Source of the DNA: Montifringilla adamsi
Lineage: Eukaryota > Chordata > Aves > Passeriformes > Passeridae
Length of the DNA stretch: 64,000 nucleotides
Assembly: GCA_017590115.1 (NCBI GenBank)
Contig: JAGGNK010010226.1
Location: forward strand, 4,747,732-4,811,731
Direction of reading: 5' to 3'
Below, one piece after another: positions 1 through 13,990 of this stretch. The translations under genes and the position numbers were made by a program. The stretch's first letter is position 1. Every line of letters starts with the position of its first letter. The notes beneath the pieces are model-generated. The model searched no databases, was not told where the DNA came from, and saw nothing but the letters and a program-made list of their open reading frames with translations.

Positions 1-3000
1 TTTCTTTCTTATGAAAGAGGGAATAAATCCATATAGGAAATACTCAAGACCTGCTATTAAATCCAGGGAGAAGTATGAATTACTTTGTTTAGCAGAACTC
101 TAAATTTTTATTCTACAGGTTGGCCTAAAGGCAACAATAAGTGTTAATATCTTGTTATGGGAGTATATTCTTTTGTTAGTGTATGTGTATTCAGAACTTA
201 GGAGACAATTACTTTAGGAAAAAACCCCTGGCATTCCACTGTTAGGTATAGTTGCCAAATTCCTATTTAATCACCTTTGAATAGTGAGTTTCTCTTGGCT
301 TGCTTATTTATGTCTTCTAAGGGTTTGCCTGGTTTAGAAAACACTACATTTTCACTCAACAACCAAGAAGCCCAGAGAGTCCCACATTAAGACCCTAGCA
401 GTGCCACAAAAATGAAAGATTTACTTAAGCAACTAACAATCATTCCTTCTTTGGGACCCACAGATAAAGAATTCATAAGAAGGAAACAAAATTAAAATCA
501 TGAATTAGATCAGCTGAGATGGAGGCATCACAGGGGTAGATTTAAGGCAGCGATATGCGAGATACTATATTGATGAGGGACCTTGTTCAAGAGGTCCCTA
601 AATACAGATCAACTCCAATTCAGTTTGCCAGTAATTCCCCTAATTTAATTAGGGACCAATAAGAATTTTAAGTTCATGAAGATTTAATTGAGTGAAGCTT
701 TTGAATAATGCTGGGCTTTTCATTTATACATAATAAATGTGAAATATAATTAACCTGTTTTAGCTGTTCATAATTTTCCCCATTCCTTGCCAATTTTTAT
801 TTAAGGTAAGAAATCATGCTATGCATTAATACACACATATGTACTTTTATCAATTTGCTAGTAACATTCTGTCTTTTTGACAATTGTGCTGCCAGCCTCT
901 AGCAGGGATAAACACGTGTTTTGTGACTTGGGACTTACTACCCAGTCAGGCAATGGCACAGATTCAGATTCTCAGGCAGAATCAATCTTGCAGCCTGAAA
1001 GTTATTAGCTTATGTATAGAGTACGGCCACTTCCACCATCACACAGAAGGAAAATAATATATAGTAGAAGGTGTGCAAAAGAAAATACTTTGCTGTCCCT
1101 TGCAGCAAGAAAGCAAAAGCATCAATAAATCCAAAGATAACAGATCAAGATTAGCATTTTAAAATTACTTGCAACTCCTGATTATAACAACATATTCCCC
1201 TCTTTTCCTTCTCTTCCTCCTCCACACCTACAGGAGCCAAAAGAGTGGAGGTCTTTGGAAATTTATGGTAATAGTAAATCCAGTTTTAGCCTCAAGATTC
1301 AGAGCTGTAGCATTAGAATTAATAACTATCAGAGAGGAACAATTCTTTTTCAAAAGACTACCATCTTCATACAGGGAATACTTACATTGTGTCCTAGATA
1401 ATAGTTTAACATTTCAAAAATGGGACTTTGAAATGAAATAAGATTTAGAGCACACTGAGGATGATTTAGCAGTACTCTGAGGAATAAACATTATACTTAT
1501 GACTGTTTAAGTGTGAGATAATGAAATTAGAAATGGAAAATTCAAATGTGAATTAGAAGACATCTATTAAAAATACCTACATCTAGATCCTGACTCAATA
1601 AAGGGAATGTGTTTCAACTTGAGTCCTAAATTAGCTTATATTATTGTGACAGAGCGCCCCTAAGGCAGCTTGCATAATCAAGTATGGAAAAGGGGGAAGA
1701 AAGTGTTTAATAGTCCAATTCCCAAATATGGAATGGAAATTGCCAAATTCCCATATAGTACATGGAAAATCTTCAGATCATACCCAGAACAGTGAAGGAT
1801 AAAACAAAGTTTTCTAAACTGATCATTCTTCTGCCTTTATTAATTGTTAAATGCATGCAAACATTTTTCAGAATGCTACAGCAGGGGGTGAGAACTCAGT
1901 CTAAAAGAGGTTGAAACAGGGAAAAGGAAAAAGGGATGCAGGTGTATGCAAGCAAAACTACAGAAAACATCACTAAGTCAGCTCAGACAAAGCATCGCTA
2001 GTTTCTCAGATACATTATCATTGAAAAATAAGTGAAGTTTCACAGCAGGGTAAGGGTGTGACTGTCACCCTGATTTTGTAAGACTTTGTTAAGCTTTCTG
2101 ATGTTTACATTCTTTCAACAAACTTTCTCATACACAGTTCTGTAAATAACTTATGTTTTGCATTCTTTCATAGAGGTGGAGAGAATTGATGGACCCTTGG
2201 TCTGTCCAGTGGCATTGGAGAGGTGGCACTGTCACCCTCCAATCCACTGTCACCTTTAGAAAACTATAAATGTTGGAGTCAGAAAATAAAGTTTCTTCTT
2301 TTTTGTTTCCCTCGAGAGCAGCAGTGTCTGTGTCATCATTTCGTACCTTATCACAACATGCCTGTGACCAGGCAGCCCTGCTTGGGATGGCAGAGAAAAA
2401 CTCTTTTCTGCCCTTTCCAAAAGCTTGCACTGTGCTGTGAAAAGGAAGCCCAGGGTGCCTGTTCATTCTCCAAGGGAGCTATCTTGTTCCAGTAATAAAA
2501 GACATGAAGTTCAAACAAGAAGCAGCTGGCCCAAATGCTAGAGCATTAATGGAAGCTTGCAAGTGGAACCTCAGAAATGTGCTGCTACTTTATCTCAGTG
2601 CTACATCATTCTAAACACGTCAAACGTATCAACATGACATTTTATCCCATGATAGAATCAACCAGGCTTCTCCAGTTCTGCAGGTACTTTTTAAAAGCTA
2701 TCCCATCTCTGCAGTCATCTTTAAAGCTAAGGTGGAAAAAGTTTTCCTCCTCATTCTGTATTCAGCCTTTCTTTGTGCAACACCACTGGCTGTGCTATTA
2801 GTCATTGTTGAGAAGGATTAAAAAGCAGAAGTCTGGTCAGGAGGATTGTAAATGGCTTAAGTGACCTTGCAGCTGGGAATAACCATGGAGAAACCTGTGG
2901 GAACAGCAGGACAGTGACTTCTAGCATGAACTGAGTGCAACAGTGCCTGTGTCTCTGCTGATGTGCCTCTGACCAGGTGCTGCCTCAGGGATGCCCCTGC

Positions 3001-4099
3001 TAGCTAGGTAACAGAAATAAATTGACTGTTTGTGTTCTTGCTATGGGGTTGTGTGTGTTCTGGGTGCCTGTGTTAACTCAGAGACACTAGGAGAGAAACA
3101 GGCCAAAATCTTGTCCTGATCTGAGTAATGAGGTTAAAAGGCTCAATACTGCATGACTCAATACTTAAACCAAAAGAAAGACAAACCCCAACACACAAAA
3201 AATATGGAAGCCTATCTAGTTTGTCACAATGTTCATTAATATTCAGCTTATCTAATTAAATGTAGCAGCTAAAACAGGTTTACAGAGAAAAGACTACAGT
3301 TTCCTAAGGCAGGGCAGGCATTTCTCATTCATGCTGTGATATGGGTCAGACCTATTAACCAGTTTGGTGACAACTTCAGCAATTTGCAAGTGACACACAA
3401 AAGAGCCCAGTATGCCAAACCAGTTCTTATTAGTTTAGCTAAGAGTTGGCCACTAGGCAGTCAACATTGTATTAAAATGAAATTTTAAAAAACATTGCCT
3501 GTTGTTTACTTCATTTTACATATGAATACACTTGTTATTGTTTCCAGCTGGGGTACTCACACTGCAGTTTAGCTTCTGGGGAGGACACAATGTCTGTGGT
3601 ATGTTTCTGAAGAGGATTTTAAATTTTGTCTGCATTTCCTCCTATCAACTCAGGTATGCTGAACACCCTCTTTGACATCTACTTCTTGTATTGTCTTCTT
3701 CAGCAAACAATTGCTAATAAGAGATGCCACACTTCCCTTTCATACTACATCTGGAAGTGTTACTAAGAGTACTGAACAAACAGAGAGAAATAAACATTGA
3801 AGGAAGGTTTTTCTCTCTGTTTAACCAGACTTACAACATTTTGCCCTTTGCTTCATGAAAACAAACTCAGTCTGCCCACCACAGAGCATTCTTTTGTTGA
3901 GAAAGGTGAACACTTTTTCCAGTGTAATAATAGGCAGTACAAAAAAAATCTGTTTCTTTCATCTTAAACGGTTCAATTACTCAATTAATTAGATTAACAG
4001 CTTTGGTGGATGAGTTTCAAGCCAATTGTTTTCTTACTACACTCAGAATATATCAGATCAAATTCCAATTCTGTTTCACAGTGTTCTGCAATACAAAAC
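1..4099. other. Unique AT-rich non-coding stretch
   Basis: No gene, RNA or recognisable mobile element was seen. The open frames are short (at most about 112 codons), overlap on both strands and match no family I know. Only ordinary short A/T runs are present. Very old, unrecognisable repeats cannot be excluded by eye. Confidence 0.6.
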
Positions 4100-4473
4100 T
4101 GAATTTATTAAGCTTTCACCATTCCAGAACTTTCCTGCAGGGGCAGGAACACGCACAGCTTTGCTGAAGGATTTTCCCACACCCAGACGCTGTCACACTA
4201 CGGATTTTGTACGGATTGTCCCGGAGAACAGTGGGCCTGAAGGAGCCCAGGGGTACGGGATGTACTGCAGGCTATCAAGGGAGCCCATTCACTGGGAGCA
4301 GAGCAGAGCACCAGGCAGCTGCTACTTTTTTGTCTGCAGGCTTCAGAATGCACACGGCAAAGCCAGGCTTAGGACACAGTGCTACTTCAGGACAGCCACT
4401 TGTTACACTACAAGATCATTCTCATTTCTTCCTTTTAAAATAGAGGGTGAAGAAAAAAAAAAAAAAAAAAAAA
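4100..4473. other. CpG-containing GC-richer cluster ending in a 21-A run
   Basis: Unlike its AT-rich surroundings, this stretch is GC-richer and has several CpG dinucleotides close together between about 4150 and 4360. It ends in an uninterrupted run of 21 A at 4453-4473. The plus-strand frame 4026-4526 (166 codons) stays open across it and ends in a lysine-rich tail translated from the A run. The protein is not recognised. A retrocopied transcript with a poly(A) tail, a lncRNA exon or a chance patch would all fit. No target-site duplication was established. Confidence 0.35.
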
Positions 4474-7400
4474 GAATTAAGAAAGATATTTCCATGACTT
4501 CAGGTGCTCTAGAAGTGCAAGCGTAGCAAATTTGTCACCATTTAAATACAAAAATGCCTCTTCAAAGAGATGAGGTGAGTCCTACAGGGGATAAAGTAAT
4601 GTGAAACTCTGAACTGATGAGCTTTTAAAGATTCTGAGAGATGGATTAAAAGATATAGCTATTTACAGAATAGACTCTGCTTAAGAAACCAGAATAAAAT
4701 GTGAGAATTCAAATTAATATCAGGAATGGAAACACAAATCTATGAAACTTTAATCTGAATATGTTTACCATTTTTTTTTTGTGGTTTTTGTTTTTTTGTT
4801 TTTTTTTTTGTTTGATTGGGGCTTTTAAACACTAGTAACAGAAAAAGGAGTCAAATTTGAAGTTTCATAGTTAGTAGAAAAAAAGGACAAAATATTTAAG
4901 TCATATGCTATAACCTCATCACAAAAATGAAAATAATCCTGACATCTAGAGCAAATCACTATTTCAAGACATAAGGAAAAAATTCAAAGTAGAAACAAGA
5001 AATTGAGACCATTCAGCCATACTAATGGCAGGAGGAGGAGAAGGAAGAAAAATATTTTAAGTTTGGCAGTAAATGATACAAAAATTAGTATGAACAAAAT
5101 AGAAATACATTGAACAGAGCAAGCAAAAAAAGTCAAAGCAGGATAATAAGGTATCACGTTATTAAAGCAAAATATGTCAGCTAACACATTGTTTCTTAAA
5201 TAATCACCTTTTGCTCATCGTTGTTATTCTTTTAAATAAATATTGAAACCTATCTCCTCTTCCTTCTTTCTAACTGTTGTAGTGTTAAGTTACAACTGAA
5301 CAATTTTTATTTTTTAGATTATGAATTTTTTTTCCCCCACTTATACTTGTCTCAGATTTTAAAGGCCTTTAAAATATCTGTTTAGCCATCTAATCCTCTG
5401 GTCTGTTTAGCCATCTCCTGAGAAACAGCCTGCTGAGGCACCATGTAGTAGGCCAACATTTAGTAACTTGCCATATCATTATAGAGTCAGAAGTTTTGCT
5501 TGCCTTCCAATTCTCTTGCTCTCTGTGCTGTGGTTAAGTAACTGCCCACAGACATTTCCTTCTAACAGATGTATCTGATGGGAATGCAATAGCAAAGGAG
5601 GAAAAAAATCCAGTTTAAAATGTACTGTTCTCTGATTATAATTAGATTTGCACATGTAGAAATCTAAATATGATGCATATGTCTCTGCATCTCTACTCCC
5701 ACATTTGTGCCCATGATAGTAGGCAACCTTCACAGAATGTGTGTGTGATGAGAATGTGTAGCATCTGTCAGATGATCCAGAGTTTCTCCAAATGAATATT
5801 CCTAAGAGCATGCCCAAAAAGAAGCTCCGCAGTATTTTCAGGATGCTTGCCTGATGTATCTAGATCTTCTCAGCTAAACATGGTTTGGTTTTCAGTTATC
5901 TGTTGACTGAACAGTAGGAAAACTGTTCAGGGAGGAGAAGCCATTCTTCAGAACAAAGTAGATAGGAGTTTGAAGCCCTATCAGTGAAAGATCAGATAGA
6001 GCAACTACAAATTAATTACATCAATCCCTCCAATTTCTGTTAGAAAGGTAGAAAGAAGACCATAGTCAGGCTTTTCTGACTTTCACCATCCATCTGTTGT
6101 GCTGCTCTTTTATTTTTACCTCCCATTTCAGATTATAAATCAGGCTACATGCACATATTTTGAAACCAAAGAAGCACTAAAACACTTTTAAAAACCCCCA
6201 GATTAGTACAAAGATTTCAGCTAAGTATTCCTGTACCATTCCACAAATTTATCCACAAAGTAGGCTATTCTTGAAGTCAGCAATTTTTTCATATAAACAC
6301 CCCCCATTAAAGACACCTGAATGATGTTCTTATAGCCAGAATCAGCTTTACGTGCACAGATGTTCTTCCTAAATATTAATACCCAAACTGAAGACAGGAT
6401 CAAATACTTGAGGAAGTTACTACTCTTTCCTCATTATTTTTTTTTATCCTAAGGCTTAGTCATACCTTGCTATGGCAAGGAACTTGTATGGAAGAGTTCA
6501 TTTGGGTTTACTTGTGTGAAAGGGGCCAGCAGCCCAACTGCATGCCAACAGAAAACCTGACATTGCAAACCTGAAAAGGCTCCACGTTGGCATCCCAGTC
6601 TAACCATCACATGAATTCCACCATGTAGGTGAAACAGCGCATTACCATTCCTTCAGATGGAACCAAACAGTAATAGTCTGGTATTCACAGGCAGTAAGAT
6701 AAAAAATAACACTTCAAAGGTCTAAAGTGAAAATTATGTTACACTAACAGTGTCATTTAAACTGTCAGGGGAAAAAAAACCAAAAAAATAAATAATACCT
6801 GTTTATATTAAATATTTTGGTGATGAGCTTTCTCCTTGATTTTTTTTTAATGTGCATTTCATAAACTAACTGTGCAAATTCACACAACGTAAAAAGAATT
6901 AAATTTTGTGGCTGCTGTTATTCAAGAGAACAGCACCCTTGCAAATACAGATAAGTACTGACATTAATACTGTATTTTCCTGAGAGTAACACACCAAGTA
7001 GACAGTGGTCTGCATAAGAAAATCCTGTCACTTTTAGCTGAAGCACAGCAGAAGTGAAAATAAAAATTTTTGAAGGTTACATATTAGAATAATGGTCTGG
7101 AAATTTTGATAACTTTTTTCACTTTAATAGGATAATAGAGGTCTTAAGGGAATGCAAAATTCAATTAACTTACACACTGGAATACAATTCTGGTGAGAAG
7201 AGCTGCAGACCCAAATAAATGCAGCATCTCTATCCTCCACTTAATACTTTATCAGTCACTATGGCCACAATGCATCCTTTTTCTCCTTTGAGCTGCATTA
7301 ATTGATTGATCCAACGTGAATAATGACACAAGAAAACCTTTCCTTCTCTTCCTCACATCTCTGACAAACTTAGTCATTGTGACATTTGGACCTCGGTTGG

Positions 7401-10400
7401 TACAAAGTCTTTTCAGTGGGTTATAGACATAATTTTTGTTGCCAATTAGATTTCAACACATCTAACAGTCTCCAGATGTCTTACTGATTGTACATACAAA
7501 CAAGCACAGAAAAAAGTGAACTCTTTTGGCTCTTTCCAGCAGCTTTCTTAGCTTAAAGCTGACAAAACTACTGGAAAATTGCAAGGGCATACAATAAGTT
7601 ACAACAGGATAGCATGGACTAAACTTGTTTAGGTAATAGGATAAGATAGGTTTGTTATGTTATTGCTTGTTGGAAACAATTCACATATTATTAAATTCAG
7701 ATACTATATTGCTGCATTGCAGAGAAGTTTTGTATGGATTCATTTGTTGCTCCCCATTATATTTTTGGCTGTTGAAAAGAGGCTTATTTTTCTTCTTTGG
7801 TCTTCAGACAACTGAGCAATGCACTGAAAATGCAGGCTCTTTTTTCTGATTAATGAACATTAACTTCTATCCTGAACAAGGAAGTGGGAGAGAGAAGGGA
7901 GAGTCACAAGATAACAAGGATGCTGTAACCCAAAAATGAACATTGGATAAGGGAGTGCATTCTTCTAGCCAGATGGGAAAATTAGTAGTTTCGACCAGCA
8001 TCAGAAATGCTTGAAGATGCTAAATGGAAGATTACTGAAGTACAAACAGAGCACAGGGACAAATACAAGTCCTTCTTTTGTAGATTAAGATCTCCTTTGA
8101 GCATCTAATTGTACTTCAGGCAACAGGGATACGCTGTTCATAGAAAAGGGTGGGATGGAAGGCACACAAACCATCTAATCAGACCAGAACACAGAACTCA
8201 AAAGACTTCTTGCCTGACACACAGAGAGTGTTTCAGCCATAGAGAGACTGGCCCTGTCTTTTACAGGGACTTGATTTAATTAACACACATTCCAATTTTT
8301 GAGGAACTTCCTTCTGGTTTCTTACTATCTCAGTTACCAAAGAAGATGAAGGAAGAGGGGTATATGAAAAAAATGAAAGTTTGGGAAAAATTTGAAGTTA
8401 CATACAGAACCCATCCTATCTGACAAGCCAGACTTGGCCAATACATGGGGGTTTTCCACATCACCACAGTATTATTGATACTGCAGTAACCACTGAAAGC
8501 TTTACCTAGGGACCAGGTCATCACTATGCAATACACTGGACAACATCCCACAAGGAATTCCTGCTGCAAAGTGTTTTCCATCTTTTTATAAAATATGCAA
8601 AAGGTAAACACTAACTTATGGAAGTAGGTATACCTAAATAAGGTATTAAAAACTATTCATAATTGAAACAGATGATCCTCTCCTCAAACCACAAAAAATC
8701 CCCACAGTGAGAAGCACATTTTAGCCTAACAGAGCCATCAATATATAACAAAGCATCCTGCCTCCACTTGAGCATTCAGCACAAAACTCCCAAGAGCCAC
8801 ATTCACCTCCACCTGCTGGCTTGGGAGCAGAGTTCTTTTTCACCTGCTACTGTTAAAAAGGATCAAAACTAATAAACTGCTCAATGGAGAATGATTTTTA
8901 CCACCAAAAAGGAACAATTCAGTACGTGGGGGATGGGGAGAGATGGCGATGCAACAGTAGTTTATGCAATGCCTTTAGAACAATAGATTTCCTTGCTACT
9001 TTATAGGTAAAAGATGATCCCCCTCAAAGAGTTATTAAAGACTTGCAGTTTGGTTGGCAAGAGGAGACAAAAAAACCCACCTTTGCAAGTGCCTCCTCAA
9101 ATTCAAAAATATGCTGCCATTACTGGCAAAGCATTTTCACTCTGTCTGTGTGTGGGTAGCAGCATGTGTGCACTATAACTTTCTCAAAATTTGAGCAAAG
9201 AAACATTTTAGGGTTTCAGACCATCTCAGTTGTACTACCAGCAGCCCCAGCTTCATTAATTAAAGCATCAAAACCAAATGCCAGGCTAAATTTGTTGTCT
9301 CTTTTAAAAATTAAATGTAAATACATTTTATTTATTTTATTATTATAAATGCAAAAAAGTTTAGATGGTGAATGTGTTTGGAGCCAGGTGAGTAGATTTA
9401 GCAAGACCTTAAATCAAGGGAACATACAAATTACTACCTACTACTCTTAATTTTTCTGCTCAGTCTCTCACCTTTCCCTACTACACCCTGTAATCTCACG
9501 GGACTTAAAAACAGATCCCAGTCACATAAAATTTCTTCCACTTCAAAAATGTCTCCCAATTTCTGGAAAGTAGTGGCAAAAAAAAAAATCTATCTAGCTC
9601 CATTACATTTTATTAATTCTCAGTGTTATTAATATGAAGGATGCTCATTATGCATATTTATTTTGTGGTGTTGTACTGAGGCTATGATAAAGCTTGGTTT
9701 ATATCTTCCTTCACCCAAGTGAATGTTTAAGTTCTCTTGAATGGTTGATTTGGTATCTGAGCTCATATAAGTATTTTGTTAGAGTAGAGGATGATTTTGA
9801 CAATCCTTTTTAAAATATGGTAATTGTAAGGGGGCTGTCAGGGAGGAAGGGGGAAAAAAACCCACCACCCTTGCAGTAATCTCAGCTGTTTCAGAATTCT
9901 ACTTGGAAATGCATAATACATTTTCTAAACTACTACTGCTGCTTCTTACTGGAAGTTTCCAGGATCACCCACTGTACTAAACAATTACTTCTCAAAAATT
10001 ATCACTAAAGTTTTCATGTTATGATAGCCTTTGAGCTTTCTACTATCAGGCAAAGCCTTTTGGATTATTGCCAATTTGCATTTTTGTCTTGCCCTTTTCA
10101 AGGCGGGTATCTTAGTTTCTAAGGGCTGTTTTAAACCTGATTTCTTTTTTTACTCATAGTAACTTTCCAGCAAGAGCTTTGTACTGACTTTGGAGCTTTG
10201 AAGAACATATCAAAAAGTTATTTTTTGGGTCAAAAATTTTCAGTAGAGAGCTTTACACCTAATCATAATTTTTTGGGTCTAGTAATTTTTTTCTTTTGAA
10301 TTACCTCTATAACTATTCCATAAGCAAAACAATGCAGTCTGTTTAGTCATGGCTGCCATATCACACTTTTCTGATATTCCCATTTATTCCAGCATGTAGC

Positions 10401-12169
10401 TTGATTAACTTACTTCTCCCTGAGTTCCAAAATAAAGTAAAGATGTAGAAAATCAACCCAAAACAGCCATAAGCTTGCATAATTTATGCAAATAGAACAG
10501 ACATGCACTCATCTAAAGACAGAAGAGAGACGAAAAACTAAAAAGTATCTCACTTGACTTCAATATTTCAGAAAGTGAAGTTATTTATGTTTTACTGTAA
10601 CTACATCACAGAAATATTTTCCACATTAATATACCCCCAGTCTTTTAAAACACACAATCAGACAGTGAGGTGAAACAGACAAGACAAAAAATAATTGTTT
10701 TGTTTGGTTCATTATTAAACTGAAATTTACTTAAGGAGAAAAGTTAAGTTCTCTAAAACACCCATTCCCTAACAGAAACGAAGTTTTAGGTAAGAGCACT
10801 CTGTACAGCTGAAATCATCACATGTATGCAGGCAAACAAGGTCTCAGTCTCAAAGTGGTATAGAAATTGTGCAAAATTTGTGTCCTGAGTAACACAACCT
10901 AAGGTTACTGTCTCATTTGACTACTTTTCTTTTGTAATGATACAAGTGAAGACATATTATTTCTGTAGTCCATTATTATTTATGATTCCATGAAGATCAA
11001 CACAGTCACATTAAAACAGGGTAAGACTGATAAATTTGGGAGTTTTCTTCTGAGGCATTTTATTATAGAGGTTTGAAAACTGGACCACAATCTCTAGGTA
11101 ATATTTCAGGAAAAATGGCATTTCACAGTAAACAGCATTGGTAGATATAATTTAGGATTTCCATCCCTACAATCAACTTCCTCTAGTTTTGAAGCCATGT
11201 ATTAGGACTTCAGAGTGGATTCTCCAGTCAGTCACAGGATAGTTCAGTTTCACATCACTCCCTGTCTAAGCTGAAAGCAGCTCAGCATTGCCCAACAACA
11301 ACCAAGCGCACTTCCCGTCCTTCATTCCCAACTTCAAAGATCTGTTGGATATTAAAGGTGTGTGTGTAGTGTTGAGTGCGCCTAAAGGGAGGCAAGAAAC
11401 AAACACAGAAGTGGCAGACTAAACTTGCTTGTGTCTGCTGAGACACAGCAGGTTCATGCCATAAGCTTAAAGATACCAGAAATTTGCTGTTAAGCTCATG
11501 ATGTATAGTGGCATAATCCCCTCCCTGTTTTTCCTTACTTTATTAAAAATTTTGGCAACTTAGTTTTGATCCTCACAAAGAATTTTACACCAAAATTTGC
11601 AAAGAAGCAAGCCTGTTTCAAACACTTGAATAAGGAAACATTTCCACTTAACTTTCCTATGTAGCCTAACATAAAAATCACAAAAGCAGACAAAAATGAC
11701 AGAACTCGTGAAGATTTTATCTGCTCGTGAAAATGAACTTCCTCCATCAGTACTGACATAATTTTTCAGTTACAATAAATAATAGGTAGAAGTAGCCCAT
11801 CCATTTACAAAATGAAACAAGAACCTATTAATTGCAGTTTTTTAATTTAACATCCACTCTTATGAATACTTCTGCAACTATAAGGCATTTTTGTTTCTCA
11901 AGTGACCTGAGGTAAGAGTCCAACTGCAGACAAAACACTTAATCTGCTGACCAAGTTTCCAATTCTGTTTAATACACAAAGGAATCAAAGTCCAAAAAGT
12001 CAAAAGGCTTAACCATCAGCATGTATTGTGGTCAAAACTGTCTCATCTTGAGAATTTTTACATTATTTTATTTGCCCACTCTATGTCCTAGAAGCCTCTG
12101 CACCCAGGATGCTTGGCACAAGCACCCCAAGCAAAACTTGGTCATTTCCCTTACCTAAGTCTGAGGAGA
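4474..12169. other. Unique AT-rich non-coding stretch
   Basis: No gene or clear transposon was recognised. The stretch holds a T-rich tract near 4771-4814, a small TG-rich stretch near 5740 and short homopolymer runs. Two copies of TCTGTTTAGCCATCT lie near 5377 and 5403. Open frames are short and unsupported. Confidence 0.55.
4771..4814. repeat. T-rich low-complexity tract
   Basis: A run of ten T is followed by T runs separated by single or double G. It reads as an A-rich tract on the minus strand, where it could be the eroded tail of a retroposed sequence, but no recognisable body lies next to it. Confidence 0.85.
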
Positions 12170-12307
12170 AAAGGAAAAAACAAAACCAAACCAACAAAAA
12201 AAAAAAAAAAAAAAAACAAAAAAAAAAAAAAAACCCCCAAAAAAAACAACCCCCACCAAAAACACCACCACACAAAAACCCCCAAAATGAAACAAACCCC
12301 ACCCCCG
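12170..12307. repeat. A/C-only low-complexity tract
   Basis: The tract is built almost entirely of A and C on the plus strand. Two long A runs lie between about 12196 and 12233. C runs of four or five follow at 12234-12238, 12250-12254, 12279-12283, 12297-12300 and 12302-12306. The lysine/proline-rich (plus) and glycine/phenylalanine-rich (minus) open frames across it are translations of low-complexity DNA, not genes. Confidence 0.95.
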
Positions 12308-13479
12308 CAAAATCTTTCACTGTCTAACAAAGAAAACTAGTTTTAACTTTTGTGTGCTGAATGAAGCGTTGAGAGAGGGTATGAGCAGTAGCTTTTTTGA
12401 CTGCAGCCACAGTATAAATATTTTATAACTGAAAGGAAAAGCCTGCCTGATATTTTGTTGGTTTTTCCTATAGTTCCTAACAGTTGAAATATCTCGTCTT
12501 GCTAGTCTAGCAAGGATCCAAGCCTTGCTTATTTTCTTATTGTTATACGTTTGTTATAATGTACCTAGCAAATATGATAGTATTTCCTTTTGTAAATTGT
12601 TGTGTACCAGGAAGCCTGCAAAATACCTCTGCACATATTGAGACAATTTTTAGAAGCCATTATCCACAGCCATTTCACTGCAGACATACCAGTAGATGAT
12701 GTCTTTTTCTGGCATGGTTGAAACAGTTCTAGTAATTCCAGTATTTTAAGCTATATTTTTTGTGAGATAATAAGATATATAAAAATATTCACTTATTCCT
12801 ATGGATTTATATCAGTTTGGTCAAAATTTAACTATACAGGTATACAGAAATAAAAAGTTAAAAATAAATATTAATGTTACTCATTCTTAAGAGAAATAAC
12901 ATATAAGAAATAAGCTAATGTTATCACAGATAACATTATCAAGTCAAGGTATTAAATTTATCAATTTCAAGAAACCAGTTCATCTGTTTGGATAACTCCA
13001 AGCACTCAAAGAGTCCAAATCTTATTTCTCAATAACAAGGGAAAAAAAAAAAATCAGAGTAACATAGTATGGAGTTTGAAAAACAAGGTTTTTGATCTAC
13101 TTTTATTAAAACCTACAATACCATTTAGCACACCATGACTTAAGTTAAATTGCAATCTGTAAAGAGGATTATTATCCCACTGTTCCTGCCATGGATCCTT
13201 AATGGCCACTTCACAGACTCCAACACTCATTCAAGATAAGAGAACAACTTGATAAATACTACTCTCAGTTCAGCTGCAGTCTCATCTCTTCCATCTCCAG
13301 CTTTTTATTTTCTAATGTGGCTGTAGGCAATTTTGACATAACCTTTGACAATTTTTACCTTAAACCTTCACTTTCCCATGCTGGTCCCTCACAATATGCA
13401 GAAGTCTGAACAATAGAGACCAGTGAGGGCAACCACAGCTCCGTGTGAAAACATGCTGCCTTTAGGATGAGGAAAAGGT
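12308..13479. other. Unique AT-rich non-coding stretch
   Basis: Nothing recognisable as a gene or repeat apart from a 17-bp palindrome at 12498-12514 and a short A run near 13041-13052. Confidence 0.55.
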
Positions 13480-13990
13480 CAGACACAGCCCTAGGACCCC
13501 AAGAGTGACATTACAGCACAACAGAACAAATTTCTGTCTGTTCCAGGGTCACTTTGGAGCTTTCACAGCAAAAGATAGGCAGACTTGTGGGCCTGTGGAG
13601 CCACCTGTGAATGCGACAGATGAAGCACCGTCCTGGCACTGCCTCCTGGAACCTGGTGAGGTGAGGAGCTGCAAGAGAGCAAACAGGGTGTGCTGCCAGC
13701 AGAGAGGCAGAGCTGCTGGGAACGGGGCTTTGGGAAAAAGAGATGAGCTGTACCAAGGCCTGGGAGAGCCCTACACCCAGCAGGGGCACTCCAGAAATCA
13801 CAGGAGGATTCAAGTCCTCCTACTACATGAGAGGGAAGATCAGTAATAAAATCAGGGTCAAGGCTTTCCCTTCAGCCCTGCTGGCCTCTTGATCTAGCTG
13901 AAGCTCACAGGCAGAAACAAGAAGCCCAAAATGCCCCTGAGACACTGATGCCATGGGTAAGGCAGCAGGGGTTATTGTATGGGGCAACTG
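13480..13990. other. GC-richer segment with overlapping open frames on both strands
   Basis: This segment is markedly GC-richer than its flanks. It carries a 113-codon plus-strand frame (13505-13846) and a 100-codon minus-strand frame (13511-13813), a pairing expected when stop codons are scarce because GC is higher. Neither translation is recognised. It could be an old LTR or retroposed fragment, a non-coding exon or a regulatory element. There is no motif that decides among these. Confidence 0.3.

Noticed and set aside
5377..5417. Direct repeat TCTGTTTAGCCATCT
   Set aside because: Two copies of 15 bases, too short and isolated to call an element; could be a minor local duplication.
12081..12340. 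Lysine/proline-rich and glycine/phenylalanine-rich open frames on both strands
   Set aside because: They are translations of an A/C low-complexity tract.
12498..12514. 17-bp palindrome CTTGCTAG-T-CTAGCAAG
   Set aside because: The single-base loop cannot fold as a hairpin; short palindromes of this size occur by chance in 64 kb.
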